The notes under the pieces are model-generated. The model worked only from the letters and a program-made list of their open reading frames with translations. It searched no databases and had not been told where the DNA came from. Of a stretch of 64,000 nt of DNA, positions 39,244 to 48,214 are shown one piece after another. Numbering within the stretch: the first letter of the stretch is position 1; each line of letters opens with the position of its first letter. A program made the translations under genes and the position numbers. This DNA is from Enterococcus pallens ATCC BAA-351 (GTDB lineage: Bacteria; Bacillota; Bacilli; Lactobacillales; Enterococcaceae), in NCBI RefSeq assembly GCF_000407485.1, contig NZ_ASWD01000003.1, positions 496,001-560,000 on the forward strand, given 5' to 3'.

Positions 39244-41418
39244 CTAACTCAAGGTAATTTTCAATTTTTGTTTGGAAATTTCACTATAAGGCTCAATACT
39301 TTGTTTCGTACAATACCCTTCACCAGTAAACTCTACATCTATATCAAGTAAATTCGATAGTTTTAAGATATCTGCTTTAGACCAACCTCGTACGTCTGGC
39401 AATTCTTTAGTACCATCAGTTAAAAGAATTAGACGTTCATTTGACATTACTTTTTCACCTGGTTTAGATGATTGTTTTACCACCTTACTACCGTTTCCAA
39501 CAACAACAGCATTTACACCGCGTTTATTTGCATCTCCTGCTGCAATATCAGTTTTTAGGTTACGATAGTCCGCAACAGTAACCTGCTGTTCTTCAGAGTT
39601 ATTTATGTCAGCTTCTTCTGACTGAAATTCCATTGCACGGTTCAACAACGGATTTGCAATTTCCCCCAATACGCCTTCTGGATAATGCTCAGGCTGTTTC
39701 AAGGTCAAGTACAAAATAAATTCAGGATCTTCGGACGGCAGCATCAAAGCAATGGAATAAATATAATTAGTGTCTCCTGTTAAATAAGCCCCATCCTTGA
39801 AAATCTGTGCCGTTCCTGTCTTAGCAGAAATATGATAGCCAGGTACACTATATTGATCATATGCTGAACCATAGTCCTGACTTTCTATTACATCCCGCAT
39901 GTATTCACGTACTTTTTTTGCGGTTTCTGCAGTGATTGGTTCTCCAACTACTTCAGGTTTTGTAACTATCTCTTTGTTAGTATTGGGATTAACCATTTTT
40001 TTAATATAATGTGGTTGAAGCATTTTCCCATCATTTGCAATAGCTGTATAACCTCTCATCATTTGAAAGTTCGTTACCCCGATTGCTTGCCCATAGGCAC
40101 TCATTGCTTGATCGACAATATTACTTGTAGGCATAGTTCCTTTACTTTCCCCAGGAAGTCCAGAATAAGTGCTTTGCCCAAAACCAAATTGCTTCAAATA
40201 ATCAGGCCATTTATCACCTAAGCGTTCTTCCAGCATTACCATACCAACATTACTAGACCAAGAAAGAGCTTGCCGCATAGTCAAAATACCTTTTGCTCCT
40301 AAGTCATGGTCATTTATCGTTGCATCCCCAACGTTAATCTTTCCCGAAGCAAAACTTTCATTTTCGTTGAAGATACCTTCGTTTACAGCAGCCGCTGTAG
40401 TAAATATCTTCATAGTTGATCCTGGCTCATAGCTGTCTTCAACTAGAATATTTCGCCAAACAGAGTCATCCCCTAATCCTTCTTTAGTTTCAGGATTATA
40501 AGTGGGACGTTGTGACATAGCTAAAATCTCACCAGTTTTAGCTTGCATTAATGTAGCTGTCATGTCGGCTGGTTTCGTTTCTTCACTTACTTCATCCATC
40601 AAAGTTTCTAAATAGCTCTGCAAGCCAGCATCTAATGTAGTATATATGTCTTCTCCATCTTCAGAAGCTTTTTGTTCAGCTACAGTACCTGGCAACGGGT
40701 TTTGATTATTATCCTTTTGATAAACGATCTTACCATCTTTGCCTTTAAGTACATCATCATACGCAGCTTCCAGTCCAGTCACTCCGCTAAGTTTTTCGTT
40801 CTTATCAGGAGAAGCATATCCAATAAAATAAGAAGCGAATGCTCCGTTAGGATACATCCTTTTGGTATGATCCTCGAAATAGAGACCTTTTATTTTAGCT
40901 TGTTTCATTGATTTCTCGATTTTTTGCTTAGTTTCCTCTGAAATATTTTTCCCCCATGGATTGAATTCTACTTGATATAAATTATCTTTTTTTCCATCTT
41001 TCAGTTTCTTCAAAGCACTACTTTTTTTAGCTCCTAATTGTTCATGCATAATTTCAGCTAATTTATCAAAATCCTTTTCTTGAGCATATAACTTTTCATT
41101 ACCTGACATATACCTTTCTGAAAGAACCGCATAAATAGAATAAGAGGTAGCATCTTCAGCGATAGCTTCTCCATTACGATCATAAATAGTGCCTCGCTTC
41201 GCAGGCACTATTTGCTCACCTCGATAAAGCTCTTCTGTTTTTTCTTTAAGTGATGTACCCGCGACGTGCCCACCAGCTACAACAAATATCATTCGTCCAG
41301 CAAACAAAAAGAACAATCCAATACTCGTAGCAAATAAAAGAATACCTACTTTTTTGCGATTGTTCATCGGAGTTAAATTTTTTTTACGGATTTTACGTTT
41401 AATCCTCTTAAAGCTCAT
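39244..41418 (-). CDS. pbpX: class B penicillin-binding protein PBP2x/FtsI type with PASTA domains
   Basis: A 724-residue septal transpeptidase with one N-terminal membrane helix (about residues 28-46). A dimerisation region follows, then the penicillin-binding domain with the active serine in EPGSTMK near residue 331, SSN near 386 and KTGTAQ near 531. Two PASTA modules follow from about residue 595. The order and length fit Lactobacillales PBP2x (PbpC of E. faecalis). Its ATG directly follows the ftsL stop. Works with FtsW-type SEDS proteins encoded elsewhere. Confidence 0.95.
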   Translation of the reverse strand: MSFKRIKRKIRKKNLTPMNNRKKVGILLFATSIGLFFLFAGRMIFVVAGGHVAGTSLKEKTEELYRGEQIVPAKRGTIYDRNGEAIAEDATSYSIYAVLSERYMSGNEKLYAQEKDFDKLAEIMHEQLGAKKSSALKKLKDGKKDNLYQVEFNPWGKNISEETKQKIEKSMKQAKIKGLYFEDHTKRMYPNGAFASYFIGYASPDKNEKLSGVTGLEAAYDDVLKGKDGKIVYQKDNNQNPLPGTVAEQKASEDGEDIYTTLDAGLQSYLETLMDEVSEETKPADMTATLMQAKTGEILAMSQRPTYNPETKEGLGDDSVWRNILVEDSYEPGSTMKIFTTAAAVNEGIFNENESFASGKINVGDATINDHDLGAKGILTMRQALSWSSNVGMVMLEERLGDKWPDYLKQFGFGQSTYSGLPGESKGTMPTSNIVDQAMSAYGQAIGVTNFQMMRGYTAIANDGKMLQPHYIKKMVNPNTNKEIVTKPEVVGEPITAETAKKVREYMRDVIESQDYGSAYDQYSVPGYHISAKTGTAQIFKDGAYLTGDTNYIYSIALMLPSEDPEFILYLTLKQPEHYPEGVLGEIANPLLNRAMEFQSEEADINNSEEQQVTVADYRNLKTDIAAGDANKRGVNAVVVGNGSKVVKQSSKPGEKVMSNERLILLTDGTKELPDVRGWSKADILKLSNLLDIDVEFTGEGYCTKQSIEPYSEISKQKLKITLS

Positions 41419-41799
41419 TTACTTCACTTTCCTTAAATTCTCGTCATTGATTGAAAGCCCATCTTTCTCAGCGATTTCCTTCAACCGATCAGAACGAGAT
41501 AATTCATTCTTTTCTTGTTGCAATTGTGTCGCTGTTTTTTCTTTTTTATCAATTTCAGTTTGTGTATTTGTAATATCATTTTGCGTTTTACTGATATCAT
41601 TTCGGGTATTTACCATAATAATTGCCATACTAATAAGCATAGCTAATAGTCCAACTGCAACAATCTTTTCAATACGAGAGATTTTCTTTAAGCGATCTGC
41701 CGGAGAAACAAAGACTTCGAAAGAATCTGGCGTTTGGATTGGTTGTTCAGGTTGTGCATAATCAAATTGTGTCTGTTGATTATTTTTTAATTCAGCCAT
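41419..41799 (-). CDS. ftsL: cell division protein FtsL
   Basis: A 126-residue bitopic protein with a cytoplasmic tail of 43 residues, one membrane helix at about 44-63, and an extracellular coiled coil (residues 66-115, rich in Asn, Gln, Lys). It binds DivIB and DivIC. Sequence is poorly conserved, but position between rsmH and the penicillin-binding protein, and topology, are decisive. It is 5 bases after rsmH. Confidence 0.93.
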   Translation of the reverse strand: MAELKNNQQTQFDYAQPEQPIQTPDSFEVFVSPADRLKKISRIEKIVAVGLLAMLISMAIIMVNTRNDISKTQNDITNTQTEIDKKEKTATQLQQEKNELSRSDRLKEIAEKDGLSINDENLRKVK

Positions 41800-41804
41800 A
41801 ATCC

Positions 41805-42761
41805 TTATCCTTCCTTTGTTTTTTCTACGATCCTTAATTTCGCGCTTCGTGCACGGTTATTTTCTTCAAGTTCTTTAGTTGACGGAACTATCGGTTTTCT
41901 ATTTACTAATTTTAACATAGGTTGAAACTCTTCAGGTACTACAGGTAGGCCTGGTGGTACATCTTTTGGCGAACTGTATTCCTTGAAAATATTTTTTACA
42001 ATGCGATCTTCTAATGAGTGAAATGTGATCACACTAATCCTTCCTTGTGGGGCAATCAAGTGAATTGCTTGCTCTAATGAAGTTTCAATTGCACCCAGCT
42101 CATCATTAACAGCAATTCGAATAGCTTGAAAGACACGCTTAGCTGGATGCCCACCTTTTCTTCTTGCAGGAGCTGGAATTGCCTCCTTAATAAGATCAAC
42201 CAGTTCACCCGTAGTCTTAATAGGTGACTCTTCTCGCTTACGTTCGATTAAGCGTGCAATTTGTTTAGAAAATTTTTCTTCACCATAACGGAAAAAAATC
42301 TTCACTAAATCTTGATAGGAATAGTTATTTACGACATGGTAGGCACTTAAAGAAGCATGCTGATCCATACGCATGTCTAAAGGTGCATTTTGATGATAGC
42401 TGAAACCACGATCGGCTTCGTCTAATTGCGGGGATGAAACACCTAAATCATATAGGATACCATCAACGGCTGCAATATCTAAAAGGGCAAGCTGATCTGC
42501 AAGCTCTCTAAAATTGGCCTTAATAAACGTAACTTGTCCACGCTCTATATACTTTTTCAGGCGTATACCGGCGTTATCAATCGCCTTTTGGTCTTGATCA
42601 AATGCAAAAAGATGACCATTCCCATTTAATTGTTGAAGCAAGTACTCACTGTGTCCAGCTCCGCCAAGTGTACAGTCAACATAAATTCCATCAGGTTTAA
42701 TAGCCAACCCGTCTACTGTTTCATTTAGCAAAACAGTTGTATGTTGAAAGTCTTCCGTCAT
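41805..42761 (-). CDS. rsmH: 16S rRNA (cytosine-1402-N4)-methyltransferase
   Basis: A 318-residue SAM-dependent methyltransferase (MraW). It shows [13 protein letters not shown] at the N-terminus, the SAM loop [14 protein letters not shown] near residue 31, [14 protein letters not shown] near 98, and the C-terminal ISFHSLEDR-type segment ([13 protein letters not shown]). A TTG one codon upstream is not needed; the ATG at 42761 is six bases from GAGGA. It is 15 bases after mraZ. Confidence 0.96.
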   Translation of the reverse strand: MTEDFQHTTVLLNETVDGLAIKPDGIYVDCTLGGAGHSEYLLQQLNGNGHLFAFDQDQKAIDNAGIRLKKYIERGQVTFIKANFRELADQLALLDIAAVDGILYDLGVSSPQLDEADRGFSYHQNAPLDMRMDQHASLSAYHVVNNYSYQDLVKIFFRYGEEKFSKQIARLIERKREESPIKTTGELVDLIKEAIPAPARRKGGHPAKRVFQAIRIAVNDELGAIETSLEQAIHLIAPQGRISVITFHSLEDRIVKNIFKEYSSPKDVPPGLPVVPEEFQPMLKLVNRKPIVPSTKELEENNRARSAKLRIVEKTKEG

Positions 42762-42776
42762 CAAAAATCCTCTTCC

Positions 42777-43208
42777 CTAAAATCCAAAATCTACCATTGT
42801 CTCCGCAATGTCATCAAAACTAGCTTCTGTTTCTATTGTAAACTCACGCCAACGCGTTTCGTTCCATATTTCGATTCGGTTTGCTACTCCAATAATCACA
42901 CATTCTTTTTCTAAATCAGCATGGCCTCTTAGAGTAGCTGGAATGTTAATTCGACCTTGTTTATCAATTTCACATTCAGTTGCAGCAGAATAAAAGAACC
43001 GAACAAATGCTCGTGCATCTTTTTTAGATAATGGCATCTCGTTCAACTTTTCTTCAAGCTCATTCCATTGAGTCATAGGGTAACCAAATAAACAGCCATC
43101 CATACCACGAGTGACTACAAATTTTTCCCCAAGTTGTTCACGCAATTTCGAAGGCACAATTAATCGACCTTTTGCATCAATATTGTGCTGAAATTCTCCC
43201 ATGAACAT
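42777..43208 (-). CDS. mraZ: transcriptional regulator MraZ
   Basis: A 143-residue AbrB-fold repressor with two tandem SpoVT-AbrB-like repeats, [19 protein letters not shown] at residues 1-19 and [13 protein letters not shown] near residue 87. MraZ forms rings that bind direct repeats in its own promoter and control the dcw operon. The start at 43208 is seven bases after GGGGTG. The matching operator repeats lie just upstream (43223-43273). Confidence 0.96.
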   Translation of the reverse strand: MFMGEFQHNIDAKGRLIVPSKLREQLGEKFVVTRGMDGCLFGYPMTQWNELEEKLNEMPLSKKDARAFVRFFYSAATECEIDKQGRINIPATLRGHADLEKECVIIGVANRIEIWNETRWREFTIETEASFDDIAETMVDFGF

Positions 43209-43222
43209 CTAGTTTCACCCCT

Positions 43223-43273
43223 ATTCCCCACTGCATGAGTTTAGTCTACCACAATCCCCCACAATCTACCACA
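43223..43273 (-). promoter_or_regulatory. MraZ operator: 10-bp direct repeats upstream of mraZ
   Basis: On the minus strand three back-to-back 10-mers read TGTGGTAGAT, TGTGGGGGAT and TGTGGTAGAC (43273-43244); a fourth, AGTGGGGAAT, lies about two helical turns on (43232-43223). A 10-bp period with a TGG(G/T) core agrees with known MraZ boxes. The array sits 15-65 bases upstream of the mraZ start, suited to autorepression. No clear -35/-10 pair was identified. Confidence 0.75.
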
Positions 43274-43372
43274 TTTTCCAGGAAACAATAAACAGAGTTG
43301 TCTGACCTTCACTAACCATATTAAATTGTCAATGATAATGCATCTTTTTATCAGTTTTTTTAAAGACTTTTA

Positions 43373-43753
43373 TCAGAAAACAAGGCGTATAAAACTAGCA
43401 ATTATCAAGATAAAATACATCACTACAGATAATAAAAATGTCATTCGCCAAAACATCTTAAAAAATCGTCCATAAATAATTTCACGGTACCGATAAGCTT
43501 GAAATAAAACCACAGCAATTCCTAACAATAAGATTGTAAGCAAAAAATACGGTAAAATAGAAAATGTACTAATATGCTTTGAAATCTCATGCATACCTAC
43601 GAATAAAAATGGGACAGATATATCCGGTACCTTAATATTAAAACGTTGCTTCAATTTTAATACACTTACGATATAATCTGAACCTAATAGTATGATGACA
43701 GGGAAAACATACCATAATAATAATATCGGTGAAAATGACCCCAACACACCCAT
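43373..43753 (-). CDS. DUF3397 family membrane protein
   Basis: A 126-residue integral membrane protein with four hydrophobic segments (about residues 8-28, 45-65, 68-86 and 103-125) and few conserved polar residues. Its place just upstream of mraZ matches the DUF3397 family of Lactobacillales, whose function is unknown. The 164-base gap to mraZ holds the MraZ boxes, so it is probably transcribed apart from dcw. Confidence 0.75.
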   Translation of the reverse strand: MGVLGSFSPILLLWYVFPVIILLGSDYIVSVLKLKQRFNIKVPDISVPFLFVGMHEISKHISTFSILPYFLLTILLLGIAVVLFQAYRYREIIYGRFFKMFWRMTFLLSVVMYFILIIASFIRLVF

Positions 43754-43915
43754 TCCTTCCTATTTATAACTACTAACGACACTATACTTCATTATCATTA
43801 CATTTTCGTTTCAGTTTATTTAAAATCTAGTAGATTTAGTAACTCTTAACAAAGGCCATTCTTTCTTCATATTTCTCAAGAAATGCTTATAATTTTTATA
43901 TTAGTCGAAGTAAGT

Positions 43916-43944
43916 TTGCAGAGGCTGCTATTTTAGAGTATCAT
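43916..43944 (+). promoter_or_regulatory. promoter of the short DUF4044-like gene
   Basis: TTGCAG, exactly 17 bases, and TATCAT, 33 bases upstream of the TTG start at 43977. A second TATAAT at 43888-43893 lacks a good -35. Confidence 0.55.
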
Positions 43945-43976
43945 ACTTGTGAATATGTACAAGGACGGTGGCAAAA

Positions 43977-44093
43977 TTGAAAGAAAAAAAGGCAACTAGC
44001 ACTTTTTCAAAAATCACTAAAATTGTTATTTGGGCTATGTTGATTTTAATCGTTGGATCACTTGTTATTAGCAGCCTTATAAGCATTATGTAA
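43977..44093 (+). CDS. 38-residue single-span membrane protein, DUF4044-like
   Basis: This gene is shorter than usual ORF cut-offs. It starts at TTG 43977, five bases after GGACGGTGG, and encodes a basic N-terminus (MKEKKATSTFSKITK) followed by one membrane helix at about residues 16-37, ending at TAA 44091. Size, Lys-rich start, single helix and location next to DUF3397/mraZ match the DUF4044 family as I recall it; the function is unknown. A promoter precedes it and a strong terminator follows, and it is convergent with recN. Confidence 0.75.
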   Translation: MKEKKATSTFSKITKIVIWAMLILIVGSLVISSLISIM

Positions 44094-44137
44094 AAAATAC
44101 CACTGCTCCTTTCATCAGGAGCGGTGGTATTTTTTAC
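44093..44137. terminator. bidirectional terminator between DUF4044-like gene and recN
   Basis: AAAATACCACTGCTCCT pairs with AGGAGCGGTGGTATTTT (one wobble) around a six-base loop, with A6 and T6 on the flanks. It overlaps the recN stop codon by three bases. Confidence 0.88.
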
Positions 44138-45804
44138 TGTTTTGCCATTGCCAGCAATTCCCTGGCATGCTGAACTGTTAGATCAGTTATTTCAGCACCT
44201 GCTAACATTCTAGCTATCTCATTTGTCCGTTTGTCTTCAGGTAGTTCTTCCACCTTGGTTATCGTACGCCCATTAATAATCTCTTTTTCAATAAAAAGTT
44301 GATGATCTGCTTTTGCAGCCACTTGGGGTAAATGTGTGATACACAGTACTTGCGAATTTTTACCTATTTGATAAATTTTATCCGCAATAGCTTGAGCTAC
44401 TCTCCCGCTAACTCCAGTATCCACTTCATCAAATACAATACTCGTTAATTCTTGAGTTTTAGAGAATATGGTTTTTAGCGCCAGCATAATTCTTGAAACC
44501 TCACCACCAGATGCAACCTTAACTAGCGGTTTTAATGGTTCACCAGGATTAGTTGTAATATAGAATTCAATCTGATCCACACCTTCCTCATGAAAAACAT
44601 TTTTCTTGAACTCAACCTGAAAACGAGCATTTTCCATATATAACTGTTTTAACTCTTGCTGAATAGCTTTTTCCAAGTTCTCCGCTATCTTTTTACGTTC
44701 AGCATGTAATTCATTGGCACCTGTTCGAAGTCCCTTTTCTTTGTTCAAAAGTTCATTTTCCAACTGTTCAAGTTTACCTTCTGAAAAATCTGAATCCAAC
44801 AATTCTTGACTGATTGTGTGATAATAATCCAAAATCACTTCGATAGAATCACCATATTTTCGCTTTAATTGATGAATAAGATCTAATCGTTCATTCACCA
44901 GCTCTAACCTTTGTTCATCCATTTCTAGAGCATCCAGCTGACGACTTATCTCACTAGCAGCGTCTTGCAGTAAATAGTAGGCACTGCTAACATTCTCAGA
45001 AATCGTTTGATATTCATCATCTAATGAGGTTATGGATTGAAGTTCTTGACTAACAGATCCGATGGTATCTAATGCTCCAGCTTCATCGTTAGACAACCCC
45101 TGATAACTATAGGAAAGGGTATCAACAATTCGTTGGAAATTCATAAGTTTGTCTCGTTCTTCAATTAAACGTTCTTCTTCACCAGTTTCTAATTGAGCAT
45201 TACCAATTTCTTCTTGCTGAAAAGTCAGCATATCAATTCGTTGTACAAAAGATTGCTCATTTTGCTTGTATTTATTTACGCGCTTTACTAAGTCAACATA
45301 TTCTCTATAGGATGCCTGATACGTACGTTTATTTTTTTGAAATTCTTTTGAACCGAAACTATCTAGTAATCGCAGATGAGAATCAGGATTCATTAACTCT
45401 TGATGATCATTTTGACCTTGAATATCTACAATATATTGACCGATTTTTCGTAAGTTTGCTAATGTTACGGTCCTTCCGTTAATCCGACATATATTTTTTC
45501 CAGATATATTCATATCTCGTTGAACAATTAATATATTTTCCTCAGTATAAATGCCTAATTCTTCTACTAATTCTTCAAACTCAACTTGTTTTGGCAGATC
45601 AAAAATACCCTCTAATAAACAATGATCACTCCCTTGTCGGATATATTCTATTGAAGAACGCGCTCCTGCTAACAGGCTGACCGCGTCAATAATAATAGAT
45701 TTACCTGCACCTGTTTCCCCAGTTAACGCTGTCATTCCATTGGTAAAAGTTAGATGCAAAGAAGAAATAATTGCAAAATTTTTGATTGTCAATTCTTGCA
45801 ACAT
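44134..45804 (-). CDS. recN: DNA repair protein RecN
   Basis: A 556-residue SMC-like ATPase recruited early to double-strand breaks. The Walker A loop GETGAGKS is at about residues 29-36, two coiled-coil arms surround a central region, and the C-terminal half has the ABC signature VASGGEVSRIMLALK near 430 and Walker B IVFDEVDTGVSG near 457. Length and order are typical. It is 11 bases after argR, the usual Firmicutes argR-recN pair. Confidence 0.97.
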   Translation of the reverse strand: MLQELTIKNFAIISSLHLTFTNGMTALTGETGAGKSIIIDAVSLLAGARSSIEYIRQGSDHCLLEGIFDLPKQVEFEELVEELGIYTEENILIVQRDMNISGKNICRINGRTVTLANLRKIGQYIVDIQGQNDHQELMNPDSHLRLLDSFGSKEFQKNKRTYQASYREYVDLVKRVNKYKQNEQSFVQRIDMLTFQQEEIGNAQLETGEEERLIEERDKLMNFQRIVDTLSYSYQGLSNDEAGALDTIGSVSQELQSITSLDDEYQTISENVSSAYYLLQDAASEISRQLDALEMDEQRLELVNERLDLIHQLKRKYGDSIEVILDYYHTISQELLDSDFSEGKLEQLENELLNKEKGLRTGANELHAERKKIAENLEKAIQQELKQLYMENARFQVEFKKNVFHEEGVDQIEFYITTNPGEPLKPLVKVASGGEVSRIMLALKTIFSKTQELTSIVFDEVDTGVSGRVAQAIADKIYQIGKNSQVLCITHLPQVAAKADHQLFIEKEIINGRTITKVEELPEDKRTNEIARMLAGAEITDLTVQHARELLAMAKQ

Positions 45805-45815
45805 AATTGGTTCAC

Positions 45816-46274
45816 CTACTCTTTTTGACTTCTACTACTAATTTCTTGATATAACTCTTTCGCGTTATCTTCTGATCGAGCAATCATCAACACACTGTCG
45901 TCATCATTCAGAACAGCGAATAACTTCTTATTAAAAAATTTTTCTATCAAGTTGGCTGCTGCAGAAGCATTTCCTGGTAGAGTTTTTAATACTACCATTT
46001 TTTCCATTTGATCTGTGGACAAAAACGCTTCTTGCAAAAGTTCGTTCAAGCGTTCAGACAAATTTTCTTCATTTTTAAGAGGAACACTATAACGATAACC
46101 ACCATTCGTCGATGGGACTTTGATTAATTTCATTTCTTTAATGTCACGAGAAATCGTAGCCTGGGTAACCTTAACACCCTCCCCAGCTAATACTCGTACA
46201 AAATCTTCTTGTCGTTTAATATCGTGTTCATTCAATAATCTTGTAATCAAACGGTGTCGTTCTTGTTTTCGCAT
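45816..46274 (-). CDS. argR: arginine repressor ArgR/AhrC family
   Basis: A 152-residue regulator with an N-terminal winged helix (VTQATISRDIKEMKLIKVP near residue 36) and a C-terminal hexamerisation and arginine-binding domain with GNASAAANLIEKFF near 105 and DDDSVLMIARS near 124. Here it lies in the tlyA-argR-recN run rather than near arg genes, so its targets are elsewhere. It is 10 bases after tlyA. Confidence 0.95.
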   Translation of the reverse strand: MRKQERHRLITRLLNEHDIKRQEDFVRVLAGEGVKVTQATISRDIKEMKLIKVPSTNGGYRYSVPLKNEENLSERLNELLQEAFLSTDQMEKMVVLKTLPGNASAAANLIEKFFNKKLFAVLNDDDSVLMIARSEDNAKELYQEISSRSQKE

Positions 46275-46284
46275 TGAGAGCCTC

Positions 46285-47097
46285 CTAACTTAGTTGTTGA
46301 TGAGCTTGATTGACAATTTCTTTTAAATCGATTGCCGAATTCATCTTACCTAATACCTCACCCGATCTTAAATGAGCCAAAAATTCAATGTTTCCTTCAC
46401 CACCAGTAATGGGTGAATAAGTAATTGCCTCAACATCAAAACCTGCTTGTAAAGCAAACTGTGTAATGTCATTTAGAACATTGAAATGCGTAGCAGCCTC
46501 TTTCACGATGCCTTTTTTTCCAACAAATGACTTCCCCGCTTCAAACTGTGGTTTGATTAATGCTACCACATCTCCTGCAGGAACTAAAATATCCTTAAGA
46601 GGAGGCAGAATCAGTTTTAATGAAATGAAAGAAACATCAATAGTAGCAAAATCTGGCGTCCCTTTTTCAAAGTCAGTTGGTTTTGAATATCGAAAATTCG
46701 TACGTTCCATTACCTCTACTCGCTTGTCCTGCCGGATCCGCCAAGCCAGTTGATTGTAACCAACATCTAAAGCATAAGTCATTTTGGCTCCATTTTGCAG
46801 AGCGACATCGGTAAAGCCTCCAGTTGAGGCTCCTATGTCTAAAACAATTTTATCAGCAATAGAAAGATCAAACACCTGTAGAGCTTTCTCTAATTTCAGG
46901 CCTCCTCGAGAAACATATTTCAAACTTTGTCCTTTAACTTGCAACTGAGTATCCTCTGATACTTTTTCTCCAGGCTTATCAAGTCGTTCGTTATTCTGAT
47001 CGTAAACTTGTCCAGCCATGATTGCTCTTTTTGCTTTTTCTCTTGTTTCAAAAAGTCCTTGATTGTAGGCTAAAACGTCAACTCGTTCTTTTTTCAT
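46285..47097 (-). CDS. tlyA: TlyA family rRNA methyltransferase/S4-domain protein (YqxC)
   Basis: A 270-residue protein with an N-terminal S4 domain (RVDVLAYNQGLFETREKA, residues 4-21), a FtsJ-like methyltransferase fold with SAM loop LDIGASTGGFTDVAL near residue 85, and the K-D-K type catalytic region (ALIKPQFEAGK near 182). The family methylates ribosomal RNA ribose in mycobacteria. The name hemolysin in old annotations is not supported. It lies between ispA and argR. Confidence 0.93.
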   Translation of the reverse strand: MKKERVDVLAYNQGLFETREKAKRAIMAGQVYDQNNERLDKPGEKVSEDTQLQVKGQSLKYVSRGGLKLEKALQVFDLSIADKIVLDIGASTGGFTDVALQNGAKMTYALDVGYNQLAWRIRQDKRVEVMERTNFRYSKPTDFEKGTPDFATIDVSFISLKLILPPLKDILVPAGDVVALIKPQFEAGKSFVGKKGIVKEAATHFNVLNDITQFALQAGFDVEAITYSPITGGEGNIEFLAHLRSGEVLGKMNSAIDLKEIVNQAHQQLS

Positions 47098-47108
47098 GGT
47101 GCTCTCCT

Positions 47109-47987
47109 CTATAATGCAAACAATTTAATTAATTCTTTGAACAAACTAGGTTCAAAACCTTCTACTTCTCTCAGATTTTCAACTACTTTGCTAGCCAAGT
47201 CTAATTCCGTTTTTAGAGCCTTTTTTGCACCTGCTAGACCTAAAAGAGAAGGGTAAGTACTCTTTTCAGATTTTTCATCCTGACCAACATTTTTTCCCAA
47301 CATTTCTGTTGTTCCAACTACATCTAAAAGATCGTCTCTAATCTGAAAAGCTAAACCAATATGCTGACCTAATTTCTGTAGTTGTTCAATAACATAATCA
47401 GTCTGATCCGCTAAGATTCCTCCAGCAATAAAGGCGAAAGTCAAAAGAGCTCCAGTTTTCCCTTGATGTATACTCATTAATTCCTCTAGAGATATCCGTT
47501 GTTTTTCAGCAGCCATATCTCCAGCTTGACCAGCAACCATACCTTCTGTCCCCGAAGCCTTAGTTAGTAACTGAAGCAACAAAATGAGTTTTGTCGCCTC
47601 TAAAGATGTTTCACTCAATAGTTGAAATGCTCCTGTCAGTAACCCGTCTCCAGCCAAAATAGCTAAGGCTTCACCAAAAACCTTATGATTAGTCGGTTTT
47701 CCTCTTCGCAAATCATCATCATCCATTGCTGGTAGATCATCATGAATCAAGGAGTAGGTATGAATCATTTCTAACGCAGCAGCAACCTGATACGCATTCT
47801 TGTCAACTTCACCCTTAAATGAAACGGTAGTCGCTAAAACAATTAATGGACGAATTCTTTTACCACCTGCTTTTACAGAATACATCATACTTTTTCCTAG
47901 TTGTTCATCGCTTGCATGCTCTTTGATAAAAGTTAACATAGCTTCTTCTACTTTCGGCAACTCTTTTGCTCTGAAAGATTGCAGCAT
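47109..47987 (-). CDS. ispA: farnesyl diphosphate synthase/polyprenyl synthetase
   Basis: A 292-residue trans-prenyltransferase that condenses isopentenyl and allylic diphosphates to farnesyl diphosphate, precursor of the undecaprenyl carrier used by mraY, murG and tagO here. The first Asp-rich motif is DDLPAMDDDDLRRG near residue 80 and the second QIRDDLLDVVG near 217. The residues before the first motif (MIHTYSLIHDD) fit a farnesyl-type enzyme. It is two bases after xseB. Confidence 0.94.
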   Translation of the reverse strand: MLQSFRAKELPKVEEAMLTFIKEHASDEQLGKSMMYSVKAGGKRIRPLIVLATTVSFKGEVDKNAYQVAAALEMIHTYSLIHDDLPAMDDDDLRRGKPTNHKVFGEALAILAGDGLLTGAFQLLSETSLEATKLILLLQLLTKASGTEGMVAGQAGDMAAEKQRISLEELMSIHQGKTGALLTFAFIAGGILADQTDYVIEQLQKLGQHIGLAFQIRDDLLDVVGTTEMLGKNVGQDEKSEKSTYPSLLGLAGAKKALKTELDLASKVVENLREVEGFEPSLFKELIKLFAL

Positions 47988-47989
47988 AG

Positions 47990-48214
47990 TTAAGCTTCCT
48001 CCTCACCAGTAAATGGTATCTCTTCGTTATTTTCTGTCATCATTTTGGTTAGTGTCTTTTCAGCTTTACTCAAAGTTTCTTGACATTTTTTGCTTAACAA
48101 CATACCTTTTTGAAACACTTCTAGAGCTTCTTCTAGCGGGACATCTCCTCGCTCAAGCTGAGCAACAATTGCTTCCAGCTCAGTTAATGATTCTTCAAAT
48201 GTTGCATTTTTCAT
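47990..48214 (-). CDS. xseB: exodeoxyribonuclease VII small subunit
   Basis: A 74-residue helical protein, pattern [19 protein letters not shown] and [12 protein letters not shown], which forms the regulatory arms of exonuclease VII. Its ATG shares one base with the xseA stop. The length is normal and the C-terminus is acidic. Confidence 0.95.
   Translation of the reverse strand: MKNATFEESLTELEAIVAQLERGDVPLEEALEVFQKGMLLSKKCQETLSKAEKTLTKMMTENNEEIPFTGEEEA

Noticed and set aside
43340..43376. CTGATAAAA direct repeat after DUF3397
   Set aside because: Two short AT-rich copies are expected by chance in this composition and no structure supports them.
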